Assembly (NCBI GenBank): GCA_017410075.1
Contig: JAFQRK010000033.1
Span: 1 to 36,872 of the forward strand
DNA length: 36,872 nt
Direction of reading: 5' to 3'
Source: Oscillospiraceae bacterium
Lineage (GTDB): Bacteria > Bacillota > Clostridia > Oscillospirales > Oscillospiraceae
Shown here: piece after piece, positions 23,031 through 31,858 of the stretch
Position numbering within the stretch: the stretch's first letter is position 1
How the letters are laid out: every line of letters starts with the position of its first letter
Notes under the pieces: generated by a model
Databases searched by the model: none
Told to the model about the DNA's origin: nothing
The model's input: only the letters and a program-made list of their open reading frames with translations
Translations under genes and position numbers: made by a program

Positions 23031-23131
23031 ACCGTCTTTTCCGGCTGTCTGCACTTCCCTTTTGGGTGTCAGGCAGCTCCTTTCATCCGTTCTCTCTTTG
23101 TGCGAAAAATGCACATACCTTTGTAGCATAA

Positions 23132-23160
23132 ATTATACCCCTAATTTGTGAATAAATCAA
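23132..23160 (-). promoter_or_regulatory. Promoter of the dlt-like operon
   Basis: On the minus strand TTGATT (23155-23160), 17 bp and TATAAT (23132-23137). All eight genes down to 15627 can be read from it. Confidence 0.8.
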
Positions 23161-23181
23161 GAGTAAGCTACTGGAAAACCG

Positions 23182-23222
23182 AAAAAAGCAGCCGCACTCC
23201 GACAAGAAGATCGGGGTGCGGC
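23182..23222 (-). terminator. Terminator of the CBS-pair gene
   Basis: GCCGCACTCCGA (23191-23202) pairs with TCGGGGTGCGGC (23211-23222). On the minus strand it is followed closely by TTTTTT. It isolates the CBS gene from the operon promoter just below it. Confidence 0.85.
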
Positions 23223-23236
23223 AAAGGCTTATTCTT

Positions 23237-23650
23237 TTAGTCTTCTGCAAACAGTCTCTGGCGGCAGAACTTGATGATGCTGCCCCGGGTTACCAGGCCA
23301 ATAAAGGTGTCCTTATCGTCCACAACGGGGACAAAGTTCTGATTGGTTGCCCGCTCTACCAGATCCTGCATCGAGGTGGTAACGCGAACGGGAAGATGGT
23401 CTCTGCGGCGGCTGATCTCCATAATACGGTGGGCTTCTGCCTGGCGCATATCCATATAGCACATATTCTTGATGGCCCACAGAAGGTCGCCCTCTGTTAA
23501 TGTACCGCGGTACTCTCCCCGCTTGTTAAGGATCGGCAGTGCCGTATAGCCGGCCGACTCCATCTTCTCCAGTGCCTGGCGTATTGTATAGTCATCCTGC
23601 AGGAAAGCGCACAGCGCCTTCGGTGTTAGAAAAAATAAAATATTATTCAT
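23237..23650 (-). CDS. CBS-pair protein, possibly CbpB/DarB-like
   Basis: The 137-residue protein consists of two CBS motifs: QDDYTIRQALEKMESAGYTA with LPILNKRGEYRGTLTEGDLL, and VTTSMQDLVERATNQNFVPV with VVDDKDTFIGLVTRGSII. Stand-alone CBS pairs of this size include CbpB/DarB, which binds cyclic di-AMP in Firmicutes. That ligand is a guess supported only by size and by a GdpP phosphodiesterase gene in the window. The ATG at 23650 follows AAAGGAG; a start ten codons earlier lacks such a site. Confidence 0.8.
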   Translation of the reverse strand: MNNILFFLTPKALCAFLQDDYTIRQALEKMESAGYTALPILNKRGEYRGTLTEGDLLWAIKNMCYMDMRQAEAHRIMEISRRRDHLPVRVTTSMQDLVERATNQNFVPVVDDKDTFIGLVTRGSIIKFCRQRLFAED

Positions 23651-23786
23651 AAGGGGCTCCTTTTCCGGACGGACTTCCATCCGAAAACATTATAGCACAT
23701 TTGAAGCCGAATAGGAGATAATATTTTGTAAAAAAAGTTTTTCCAGCGCTGAATTTTACTACTGGTTTTTGTGCAGTTTTACTAAA

Positions 23787-25055
23787 TCAGCACTTGAAAT
23801 CGAAGCCGAAGCCATCCAGCGTTGCAAAGTAATCCCTGGGCGTTTCCGCTCTGCGGATCAGCTGGAAGCTGCCGTCTTCTTTCAAAAGAACTTCTGCGGA
23901 ACGGAGCTTGCCGTTGTAGTTATAGCCCATAGCATGGCCGTGGGCGCCGGTATCGTGAATGGCCAGAATATCGCCAACCTTGATCCGGGGCAGGCTGCGC
24001 TCAATGGCAAATTTGTCGTTATTCTCACACAGACCGCCGGTGACATCGTAAACATGATCCAGGATCTCGTTTTCCTTGCCCAGAACGGTGATGTGATGGT
24101 ATGCGCCGTACATTGCAGGACGCATCAGATCGGATGCGCAGGCATCCAGACCAACATACTCACGGTAAATGTGCTTCTTGTGCAACACGGTGGAGATCAA
24201 ATGGCCATAGGGTGCCAGCATAAACCGCCCCAGCTCTGTGAAAATAGCCACATCTCCCATGCCGGCAGGCACCAGAATCTGATCGTAGCGCATATGTACG
24301 CCCTCACCGATAACGGCAATGTCACACCGGGGCTGCTCGGGGCGGTAATCCACGCCGATACCGCCGGACAGATTGACGAAGGAGAAATGCGCGCCGGTGG
24401 CGTTGCGCAGCCGCACCACCAGGCGGAACAGCTTTGCCGCCAGCTCGGGATAATACTCGTTGGTGGTGGTGTTGGAGGCGAGGAATGCGTGGACACCGAA
24501 GTGCTTTGTGCCCAACTGCATCAGCCGGGAGATGGCACCGGCCATCTGATCCTCGGTCATACCGTATTTGGCATCGCTGGGCATATCCATAATGGTGTTG
24601 CTCAGGCTGAAGGATCCGCCGGGATTATAGCGCAGGCACACAGTCTCCGGCACTTTTCCGTCGGTAAGCCGCTCCAGGAATTCCACATAGGTGGCATCAT
24701 CCAGATTGATATATACGCCCATTTCCAGCGCCTTGCGCATATCCTTCTCCGGGGTAACATTGGACGAGAACATTACATCGTGACCGGTAATGCCCACGCC
24801 CTCAGCGAGCAAAAGCTCCGTATAGGTTGCACAGTCACAGCCGCAGCCTTCTTCGTGCAGCAGCTTGATAATGTGGGGGTTGGGGGTGGCCTTTACCGCA
24901 AAATACTCCTTAAAGCCGGGATTCCAGGAAAATGCCTGCTTCAGCGCCCGGGCATTGGCACGGATGCCAGCCTCGTCATATACATGAAAGGGCGTTGGGA
25001 TCTGCCCCGCGATCTCCTGCGCTTTTTCCAGCGTGATAAAAGGTGTCTTTTTCAT
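23787..25055 (-). CDS. lysA: Diaminopimelate decarboxylase
   Basis: The 422-residue PLP enzyme of the fold-III decarboxylase family converts meso-diaminopimelate to lysine. Features are the PLP Lys in EYFAVKATPNPHIIKLL, the HAFLASNTT segment, a Gly-rich phosphate loop (VNLSGGIGVDYRPE), and the GGLCENNDKFA motif at the place of the usual CESGD. The ATG at 25055 is preceded by AGAAGG; upstream in-frame codons belong to the riboswitch. The lysine riboswitch and its terminator directly before the gene strongly support lysine synthesis over another decarboxylase function. Confidence 0.88.
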   Translation of the reverse strand: MKKTPFITLEKAQEIAGQIPTPFHVYDEAGIRANARALKQAFSWNPGFKEYFAVKATPNPHIIKLLHEEGCGCDCATYTELLLAEGVGITGHDVMFSSNVTPEKDMRKALEMGVYINLDDATYVEFLERLTDGKVPETVCLRYNPGGSFSLSNTIMDMPSDAKYGMTEDQMAGAISRLMQLGTKHFGVHAFLASNTTTNEYYPELAAKLFRLVVRLRNATGAHFSFVNLSGGIGVDYRPEQPRCDIAVIGEGVHMRYDQILVPAGMGDVAIFTELGRFMLAPYGHLISTVLHKKHIYREYVGLDACASDLMRPAMYGAYHHITVLGKENEILDHVYDVTGGLCENNDKFAIERSLPRIKVGDILAIHDTGAHGHAMGYNYNGKLRSAEVLLKEDGSFQLIRRAETPRDYFATLDGFGFDFKC

Positions 25056-25069
25056 TCTCATCATCCTTC

Positions 25070-25285
25070 TAAAAATAAAAATCCCCGTGTCCGAGCGACA
25101 CAGGGCATAGCAACTGCATTCCCCTGATCTGCGCTCCATCCAAACGGATGGCAGTCCTGTGCATATTCTGCGCAGTCCCAGCGTGCATTGCCTGGCATCA
25201 ATGCACCCTTCGGCGGAGTCCCCTTTCCTGCCCCGGCAATTGCCAAACCAAAGCACTACTGATGAACACCGCGACCTCAGCCATG
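25070..25285 (-). ncRNA. Lysine riboswitch (L-box) with terminator
   Basis: Read on the minus strand, the leader has the L-box core: GAGGTCGCGG followed by AGTAG, then GACTCCGCCGAAGG, then CTGGGACTGC, in the right order and spacing. It ends in a terminator stem (25083-25105, pairing GTGTC with GACAC) and T-rich sequence at 25070-25082, only 15 bp before lysA. Lysine binding should favour the terminator and switch lysA off. Confidence 0.85.
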
Positions 25286-25294
25286 GTTATATGC

Positions 25295-25323
25295 ATTCTA
25301 ACGGAAAAGCAAGAAAATGTCAA
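25295..25323 (-). promoter_or_regulatory. lysA promoter
   Basis: On the minus strand a perfect TTGACA (25318-25323), 17 bp and TAGAAT (25295-25300) sit just upstream of the riboswitch. Confidence 0.88.
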
Positions 25324-25459
25324 CCTTTTTCTGCTTTCTACCGGCAGTAGAATTGGGTTTATTCCCTTTGTAGAGTGCAAAACAGCTGCTGTAGGGTGAT
25401 TCCCGGTCAAGCGCCGGTTATAATGGGAATATAAAAATCAAGACAAGGCAGGAATTGCA

Positions 25460-26131
25460 ATGAAACGAACGAAACTTTCCGACCGGCAGCTGCCGGACTA
25501 TACTCCGGGCGAAGAATGTATGAATATGGTCACCCACATCGCCGGCGGCGGCATCGCAGTCATCGCGCTGCTGAGCTGCTGCTGGATCAGTATTTTGCAC
25601 CGGGATCTGTGCAGCCTTCTTTGCGCAGCTGTTTACGGCTTTTCTATGGTATCGCTGTATGCTATGTCCAGCATCTACCACGGGCTGCGGCCAGGCTTGG
25701 GCAAAAAGGTGCTGCAGGTCTTGGATCACTGCACCATTTATTTTCTCATCGCCGGCACCTATACGCCCATTGCGCTGGCTGCTCTGCGCCCCGTATACCC
25801 CGCCCTTGGCTGGGGGCTGACAGTTTTCCAGTGGGGACTGGCTGCCCTGGCAGTCACGCTGACCGCCATTGACCTGAAAAAATACAACGCCTTTTCTATG
25901 GTCTGCTATATCGGTATGGGCTGGGCCATTTTGCCCTTTATGGAGCAGGCCAAAGCTGTTCTGGGAGAGACCGGCTTCGGCTTTTTGCTGGCCGGCGGCA
26001 TTGCCTACACCGTGGGTGCGATCCTCTATGGCATCGGCTCAAAAAAGCATTGGTTTCACAGCATCTTCCACATTTTCGTCGTGCTGGGCAGCGCCCTGCA
26101 GCTGATCTGTATTCTTTTTTATGTATTATAA
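25460..26131 (+). CDS. Hemolysin III / PAQR family membrane protein
   Basis: The 223-residue protein has seven predicted membrane helices. Conserved motifs are NMVTHIAGGG, MSSIYHGLRPG, VLDHCTIYFLIAGTYTPIAL and HSIFHIFVVLGSALQ, whose His and Asp residues form the family's probable zinc site. Family members (YqfA/TrhA) are linked to membrane energetics or fluidity; the hemolysin name is historical. The ATG follows AGGAATTG. A TATAAT at 25420-25425 with a poor -35 may be the promoter, divergent from lysA. The gene ends just before a palindromic repeat that may act as its terminator. Confidence 0.88.
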   Translation: MKRTKLSDRQLPDYTPGEECMNMVTHIAGGGIAVIALLSCCWISILHRDLCSLLCAAVYGFSMVSLYAMSSIYHGLRPGLGKKVLQVLDHCTIYFLIAGTYTPIALAALRPVYPALGWGLTVFQWGLAALAVTLTAIDLKKYNAFSMVCYIGMGWAILPFMEQAKAVLGETGFGFLLAGGIAYTVGAILYGIGSKKHWFHSIFHIFVVLGSALQLICILFYVL

Positions 26132-26134
26132 AAA

Positions 26135-26314
26135 AGGCTCCCCTTGTCAGGGGAGCTGTCAAAAATCTATTTGATTTTTGACTGAGGGGTAGTCTTCTCT
26201 CCCCCAGTCTTTTGCTTCGCAAAATCCAGCCCCCTCGACACACCCGCCCGCAGGCGGGCGTACAGAGCGCAACCGCCGCATGGCGGCGGCACTTAGCGCG
26301 GAGGAGAGGGGGCC
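26135..26314. repeat. Composite palindromic repeat, copy A
   Basis: The stretch holds several hairpins: AGGCTCCCC with GGGGAGCT, a GTCAAAAATC/GATTTTTGAC stem, CGCCCGCAGGCGGGCG, and CCGCCGCATGGCGGCGG. The last 88 or so bases (about 26227-26314) are the reverse complement of 35854-35942 with a single visible mismatch. It fills the gap between convergent genes and may end both transcripts. Confidence 0.8.
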
Positions 26315-26324
26315 TTTTTGTTCT

Positions 26325-28190
26325 TCATTCTTCCGTCTTTTGGAACATACTCACCGCTTCGGCTTCGCCGATCTCACGGTCTTCCATACAGTCGGCAAAC
26401 TGCTTGCCGGACATAGATTCGTTTTCCAGCAGGAATTCCACGATCTTGCGCACCTTGTCCTCATCCTTTTTCAGGATCTCGGCACAGCGCGCATAGGCCT
26501 TATCCATTAACAGCTTCACCTGATCGTCGATGGTGCCGGCAAACTTCTCAGAATAGCTCTTGGTGGTCTGATAATCTCTGCCGATGAACACTTCGCCGTC
26601 ATCCAGATAGGACACCGTACCCAGCGCCTCACACATACCGTAACGGGCTACCATATCCCTTGCCAGCTTGGTAGCGCGGTCAATATCGTTGGATGCACCG
26701 ACGGAAATATCTCCGATAAACAGCGCCTCCGCCACACGGCCGCCAAGCAGTGCCACGATCTCCTCGTACATCTGATTACGGGTCAGATTGGCAGAATCGT
26801 CCTTGGGAATATGCCAGGTCGCGCCCAGGCTGTTGCCCCGGGGGATCACAGTGATCTGCAGAACGGGATCCTGGGTAGGCAGATTATACATAGCAACCGC
26901 GTGACCGGCTTCGTGCAGAGCCGTGACCTTCAGATCCCGGCGGGTGCGGACGCGGCTGCGCTTTTCCGGACCTGCCATGATCTTCATCATGGCGTTGTTC
27001 AGATCGTCCATAGTCAGCACCGGGCGATTCTCCCGGGCCGCCATAATGGCTGCCTCGTTCAAAAGATTGCTTAGATCCGCACCGGTAAAGCCTACGGTGG
27101 AGCGGGCGACCACGCCCAGATCCACACCGCCGTCCAGCTTCTTGTTCTTGGCATGGACCTTCAGGATCTCCTCACGGCCCTTGGCATCCGGTGCGCCAAT
27201 ATGGATGCGGCGGTCAAAACGGCCGGGACGCAGCAGCGCAGGATCCAGAATATCGGGCCGGTTGGTGGCTGCCAGAACGATGACACCGGAATTGTGGTTA
27301 AAGCCGTCCATCTCCACCAGCAGCTGGTTCAGAGTCTGTTCCTTCTCGTCGTGTCCGCCACCCAGACCGGAGCCGCGCTTGCGGCCAACGGCATCGATCT
27401 CATCAATAAAAATGATAGCAGGGGCGATCTTCTTAGCCTGCTCAAACAGATCGCGAACGCGGCTTGCACCCACGCCTACATAAAGCTCTACAAAGTCAGA
27501 GCCGGAAATCGACAGAAACTGCACACCGGCCTCCCCTGCCACCGCTCTTGCCAGCAGCGTCTTACCGGTACCGGGAGGGCCCACCAGCAGCAGGCCATGG
27601 GGAATTTTAGCGCCGATATTTGTGAATTTTTCCGGATTCCGGAGGAAATCCACGATCTCCTGCAGCTCCGCTTTTTCTTCGTCAACACCTGCCACATCGT
27701 CAAAAGTGACCTTCTTGCCATTGGGCACACCCATAACCGTCCGGGCTTTTCCGAAATTGGACATATGGTTGCCATTGTTGGCCCGGCTCATCAGAATGAC
27801 CCACATCAGCAGCAAAACAACGCCAACGATCAGCAGCGGAATGACCAGATCAAAGGGTGAGAAGCCGTCCTGCGGCACAAAGTCATAGCTCAACAGAACG
27901 CCCTTTTCAGACTGATCCTGGAATACGCTGTGCATTTCCTGGCGGAAGCTGTCCGGATCTGCCAGCCGGCAGGTCAGCTTTTCCTTGCCGTCATACTTGC
28001 CGTGCAGCTGCAGCGTAATGGACTGATCTTCTACAACAAAGCTCTTGACCTGCTCCTTTTGAAACAGCTCTACGATTTGGGAATAGGTAAGGTCATCCTT
28101 TCCAAAATCGAAGATGCCCAGGATCAGCGACAGGATCAGCGCCAAGACACCAACATACAAAATAACTGAGAATAAACTGCGCTTTTTCAA
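26325..28190 (-). CDS. ftsH: ATP-dependent zinc metalloprotease FtsH
   Basis: The 621-residue membrane protease degrades misfolded and regulatory membrane proteins. Two N-terminal membrane helices (about 8-27 and 113-135) flank a small extracellular domain. They are followed by the AAA+ domain ([35 protein letters not shown], and the second region of homology [19 protein letters not shown]) and the zinc protease domain with HEAGHA. The start is TTG at 28190, 10 nt after AAGGAG. It lies 13 bp after hpt, the usual tilS-hpt-ftsH order. Confidence 0.96.
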   Translation of the reverse strand: MKKRSLFSVILYVGVLALILSLILGIFDFGKDDLTYSQIVELFQKEQVKSFVVEDQSITLQLHGKYDGKEKLTCRLADPDSFRQEMHSVFQDQSEKGVLLSYDFVPQDGFSPFDLVIPLLIVGVVLLLMWVILMSRANNGNHMSNFGKARTVMGVPNGKKVTFDDVAGVDEEKAELQEIVDFLRNPEKFTNIGAKIPHGLLLVGPPGTGKTLLARAVAGEAGVQFLSISGSDFVELYVGVGASRVRDLFEQAKKIAPAIIFIDEIDAVGRKRGSGLGGGHDEKEQTLNQLLVEMDGFNHNSGVIVLAATNRPDILDPALLRPGRFDRRIHIGAPDAKGREEILKVHAKNKKLDGGVDLGVVARSTVGFTGADLSNLLNEAAIMAARENRPVLTMDDLNNAMMKIMAGPEKRSRVRTRRDLKVTALHEAGHAVAMYNLPTQDPVLQITVIPRGNSLGATWHIPKDDSANLTRNQMYEEIVALLGGRVAEALFIGDISVGASNDIDRATKLARDMVARYGMCEALGTVSYLDDGEVFIGRDYQTTKSYSEKFAGTIDDQVKLLMDKAYARCAEILKKDEDKVRKIVEFLLENESMSGKQFADCMEDREIGEAEAVSMFQKTEE

Positions 28191-28203
28191 ATTGGAATAC
28201 TCC

Positions 28204-28746
28204 TTAATCCATATAGATTTCCGGCTTTAGAATGCCGATATACGGCAAATTGCGATACGCTTCATTATAATCAAGGCCATAGCCCACCACGAATTCATTG
28301 GGAACCGTGAAGCCGACCCAATCGGGCTTCAGGGTAACCTCCGGGTTACGGCGGGCAGGCTTATCCAGCAAAGTACAGATCTTCATCGAGGCCGGATTCT
28401 TCTCCATCAAATGATTGTAAAGGAAATTCAGGGAATTGCCGGTATCAAAGATATCCTCCAGGATCAGCACATGGCGGCCTTCAATATTTTCCGACATTTT
28501 TCCGCCAAACACTGCTTTTCCGGTGGATTCCGTTCCCTTATAGGAGGATACCCGCATAAAGTCCATTTGACACGGCACCTTGATCTGACGGATCATATCG
28601 GCATAGAAAATTACGACGCCTTTCAGCACGCCCACAACGATGGGATTCTTGCCGGCATATTCTGCCGTCAAAATTTCGCCAAGCTCCTGAATTCGGGCTT
28701 GGATCTGTTCCTCTGTCAGCAAGATCTTTGCGATATCCTTTTCCAT
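28204..28746 (-). CDS. hpt: Hypoxanthine phosphoribosyltransferase
   Basis: The 180-residue enzyme salvages hypoxanthine and guanine with PRPP. It shows the PRPP loop HVLILEDIFDTGNSLNFL, the substrate segments MRVSSYKGTESTG and VGVLKGVVIFYADM, and the purine-contact region KPDWVGFTVPNEFVVGYGLDY. A strong TAGGAGG precedes the ATG. It lies between tilS and ftsH; in Firmicutes Hpt can interact with TilS and influence ftsH expression. Confidence 0.95.
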   Translation of the reverse strand: MEKDIAKILLTEEQIQARIQELGEILTAEYAGKNPIVVGVLKGVVIFYADMIRQIKVPCQMDFMRVSSYKGTESTGKAVFGGKMSENIEGRHVLILEDIFDTGNSLNFLYNHLMEKNPASMKICTLLDKPARRNPEVTLKPDWVGFTVPNEFVVGYGLDYNEAYRNLPYIGILKPEIYMD

Positions 28747-28767
28747 TATATTTCCTCCTATGTTTCC

Positions 28768-30027
28768 CTACCCCAGCTTCTCCACCTGAATCTGTACTGC
28801 AGGCAGCGTGCCGGCGATCCGGGTCTGATTCACACCAATGCCGCATACACCTATCAATCCGGCATCGTCCGCAATCACAGGGATCTGCAGCCGCTGATGC
28901 GCCGGGATCTTACGGTCAATAAACAGCTTTTTCACACTTTTGCTTCCACCGGGCAGCTTGATCTCATCGCCGTGCAAGCGGCAGCGCACCAGAATTTTTC
29001 CCTGGGGCTGAACTGTAAAGACATTCTGCGTATTGCAGATCTCCTGCGCCGGCTGCACCGTAATGCGCCAGCCGGGAATCTCCAAAACACCGTTTTCCGG
29101 CAGAAAACGGGTATCCAGCGGCGCTTCGCTGCTTCGTACCTCCAGCCGGTCATAATTCCGCGCCAACCGCACGCCGCCGGGAAATTCCGCAGATGCCGAC
29201 GGTTTGGGTGAAAAGACCAGGCTTTCCGCCAGGGCAATGTGCTGCGCCTCCGGCTCCCGGACACCGTTTTCCTTCAAAAACCGCTCCAGCATCCGGCTGC
29301 GCACAGCCGGTGCAAGCGTTTTCAGGTTCGTTACGCCGGGGAGTTCTTGAAAATCCGCCAGCTGCGCCAAGGCTTCCTCATCCCTCCGCAGCCGCTGCGC
29401 CATTGCCGACACATTCTCTGCCAGCCGGGGATTTTCCGCCTGCAAAAGCGGCATCACCCGATGGCGGATCCGGTTTCTCAGGAAATCATCCGCTGCGTTG
29501 GAGCTGTCTTCAATGTGAGGAATGTGATATTCCTCCAAAAACGCCTCCACCTGCTGCCGGGTAATATTCAGCATTGGCCGGATCAGCGAACCGTTGACCG
29601 GGGCAATGCCGCCCAGGCCCTTCAGTCCCGTGCCACGCACCAGATGCATCAGAACGGTTTCGGCATTATCATCGGCGGTGTGCGCCGTTGCGATCTTTCC
29701 GGGCAGGGTGCTGAAAAAGGCGTATCTTGCCTCTCTTGCAGCGGCCTCAAGTCCCTTTTTCCCGGGTTTGACCTCGGCGCTGCCCACATGCAGCTTGATG
29801 TCATACCGGTCGCAAAACGCCCGAACAAACTGCTCATCGGCATCCGATTCCCCGCCCCGCAGATTGTGATTGAAATGGGCTGCGCACAGCGTCAGTCCCA
29901 GATCTTCCCGCAGCAGATACAGTCCCCACAGCAGCGCCATAGAGTCCGCTCCGCCGGAGAGTGCGCAAACAACGGTTTCGCCCGGATGTGTCAGAAGTTT
30001 CAACTGCTCTTTCAGAGCATTAATCAT
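28768..30027 (-). CDS. tilS: tRNA(Ile)-lysidine synthase
   Basis: The 419-residue enzyme modifies C34 of tRNA-Ile(CAU) to lysidine, making it read AUA. The N-type ATP pyrophosphatase motif is ALSGGADSMALL, followed by AAHFNHNLRGGES, TAHTADDNAETVLMHLVRG and the IRPMLNITR segment. The C-terminal tRNA-binding domain is present. The ATG at 30027 follows AAGGAG and overlaps the dnaB stop by 8 nt; the longer open frame lies inside dnaB. Confidence 0.94.
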   Translation of the reverse strand: MINALKEQLKLLTHPGETVVCALSGGADSMALLWGLYLLREDLGLTLCAAHFNHNLRGGESDADEQFVRAFCDRYDIKLHVGSAEVKPGKKGLEAAAREARYAFFSTLPGKIATAHTADDNAETVLMHLVRGTGLKGLGGIAPVNGSLIRPMLNITRQQVEAFLEEYHIPHIEDSSNAADDFLRNRIRHRVMPLLQAENPRLAENVSAMAQRLRRDEEALAQLADFQELPGVTNLKTLAPAVRSRMLERFLKENGVREPEAQHIALAESLVFSPKPSASAEFPGGVRLARNYDRLEVRSSEAPLDTRFLPENGVLEIPGWRITVQPAQEICNTQNVFTVQPQGKILVRCRLHGDEIKLPGGSKSVKKLFIDRKIPAHQRLQIPVIADDAGLIGVCGIGVNQTRIAGTLPAVQIQVEKLG

Positions 30028-31363
30028 ACTTCCACTCCTTGCTGGAGAACAGCTGATACTGACCCATCCACTGCAGCTCCACCACACCGGTCTCGCCCTG
30101 GCGGTTCTTCAGCACGATGCATTCTGCAATGCCCTTGTTCTCCGAATCGTCCCGGTTGTAATACTCATCCCGGTACAATGCCATAACAATATCCGCATCC
30201 TGCTCGATAGCGCCGGATTCACGCAGATCGGAAAGAATGGGGCGCTTGTCCGTACGACTCTCCGACGCACGGGACAGCTGGCTCAGACATACTACGGGAA
30301 CATTCAGATCCTTAGCCATGATCTTCAGCGCACGGGAGATCTCGCTGACCACCTGCACACGGTTCTCACCGCTGCTGCCCTTGCCATAGCCGGAGCCCAT
30401 CATCAGCTGCAGATAGTCAATAACGATCAGACCCAGATTGTCCAACCGGCGGCACTTGGCGCTGATATCCGCCACCGTAACGGTGGGATTGTCATCAATG
30501 CGAATATCGGTCTGGCTCAGCGCTGCAGATGCAACACAGAGCTTGTTCCACTCATCCTCTGTCAGTTTGCCGGTGTTGAGCTGATCCATATTGATCAGGC
30601 CCTCGCTGGCAACGATACGCTTGGCAATTTCCTCCCGGGACATTTCCAGGTTGAAAATCGCCACCGTTTTCTTATACTTTTTTGCCACATTGGTGGCAAG
30701 ATTCAGTGCAAACGCAGATTTACCCATAGAAGGCCGAGCCGCCACCAGGATCAGATTGGAATCATTCAGACCCTTGATCCGTCTGTCCAGATCCTGAAGA
30801 CCGGTGGACATACCGGGAATCATAGAATCAGACTGGCTCAGCTCTGTCAGCCGGTCAAAATACTTATGCAGCACCGTTCCGATATGCTCCAGGGAATCGC
30901 CCCGTTCGCCCTTACGCAGTGCGTAGATCTTCTTTTCTGCTGCTTCCAGCATTTCCGCCGGTGTTCCCACCTGGGAATACACAGTCTCGCTGATCTCCGT
31001 GGCTGCCTGCGCGAGTCCGCGCAGCATAGCCTTATCCCGAACGATATTGGCATAGCGCACCACATTGGCCGCTGTGGGGGTGATCTCCATCAGCTGCATA
31101 ATATAGTCCCGGGAATTGTCCTGATATACACCCATCTCCCGCATTTTATCCAGCACGGTGACGGGGTCAATGGACTGGGAGAAATTGAACATCGAATAGA
31201 CGGCTTCAAAAATCTGGCGATTCTGGGGAAGATAAAAATCCTCCGGCCGCAAAATGCCGATCACATCCGCGATGCACCGGCTATCGATGAGAATAGAGCC
31301 CAGCACCGCCTGCTCTGCCTCCAGGGACTGCGGCAGCTGCTTACCCAACAATTCTTCGTCCAT
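30020..31363 (-). CDS. dnaB: Replicative DNA helicase
   Basis: The 447-residue hexameric helicase unwinds DNA at the replication fork. It has the N-terminal DnaB domain (PQSLEAEQAVLGSILID), a linker and the RecA-like core with Walker A ARPSMGKSAFAL, the H1a region IFNLEMSREEIAKR, Walker B LIVIDYLQLM, and the SQLSRASESR and SGAIEQDADIV motifs. It begins 32 bp after rplI with AGAGGAG, the conserved rplI-dnaB order. Confidence 0.97.
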   Translation of the reverse strand: MDEELLGKQLPQSLEAEQAVLGSILIDSRCIADVIGILRPEDFYLPQNRQIFEAVYSMFNFSQSIDPVTVLDKMREMGVYQDNSRDYIMQLMEITPTAANVVRYANIVRDKAMLRGLAQAATEISETVYSQVGTPAEMLEAAEKKIYALRKGERGDSLEHIGTVLHKYFDRLTELSQSDSMIPGMSTGLQDLDRRIKGLNDSNLILVAARPSMGKSAFALNLATNVAKKYKKTVAIFNLEMSREEIAKRIVASEGLINMDQLNTGKLTEDEWNKLCVASAALSQTDIRIDDNPTVTVADISAKCRRLDNLGLIVIDYLQLMMGSGYGKGSSGENRVQVVSEISRALKIMAKDLNVPVVCLSQLSRASESRTDKRPILSDLRESGAIEQDADIVMALYRDEYYNRDDSENKGIAECIVLKNRQGETGVVELQWMGQYQLFSSKEWKYD

Positions 31364-31395
31364 GTTCTTTCTCCTCTCTCTTGAAACTGGTTTTT

Positions 31396-31842
31396 TTAGA
31401 TCTCCTCGATCTTCACCGTCAGGGGCGCATTGATCTCATAGCCCAGCTTGCAGGTAACAGTGTAGGTGCCGACGGACTTGATGGTGTCGGCAATCACGAT
31501 CTTGCGCTTATCCAGCTTGATCTTGGCGCTCTGTGCCAGAGCATCGGCGATCTCCTGGCTGGTAACAGAGCCAAACAGACGGCCTGCACCGCCGCCCTTT
31601 GCCTTAACCACCAGCGTCATCTCCCGCAGCTTCTTAGCGGTTTCCAGGGCCTCTGCCTTTTCCCGGGCGATGCGCTCCTGGGTTGCCTTGTCGTTCATCT
31701 TCTTGGTGTTCATAGCATCTGCAGTGGCTTCCACCGCCAGCTTTCTGGGCAGCAGGAAATTGCGGGCATAGCCGTCAGAGGTCTCGATCAGCTGACCCTT
31801 CTTGCCCTGACCTTTTACATCCTGCAGTAAAATCACTTTCAT
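31396..31842 (-). CDS. rplI: 50S ribosomal protein L9
   Basis: The 148-residue protein starts [20 protein letters not shown] and contains [13 protein letters not shown], the hallmark of L9. A long charged connecting helix (about residues 42-75) leads to the C-terminal RNA-binding domain ([19 protein letters not shown]). The start follows AAGGAGAG. It is 16 bp after gdpP. Confidence 0.97.
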   Translation of the reverse strand: MKVILLQDVKGQGKKGQLIETSDGYARNFLLPRKLAVEATADAMNTKKMNDKATQERIAREKAEALETAKKLREMTLVVKAKGGGAGRLFGSVTSQEIADALAQSAKIKLDKRKIVIADTIKSVGTYTVTCKLGYEINAPLTVKIEEI

Positions 31843-31858
31843 AGCTTGCTCTCCTTAC

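Noticed and set aside
23769..25127. Long plus-strand frame opposite lysA
   Set aside because: LysA motifs, promoter and riboswitch all point to the minus strand.
29870..31384. 504-codon plus-strand frame opposite dnaB
   Set aside because: It is antisense to an unmistakable DnaB with Walker motifs.
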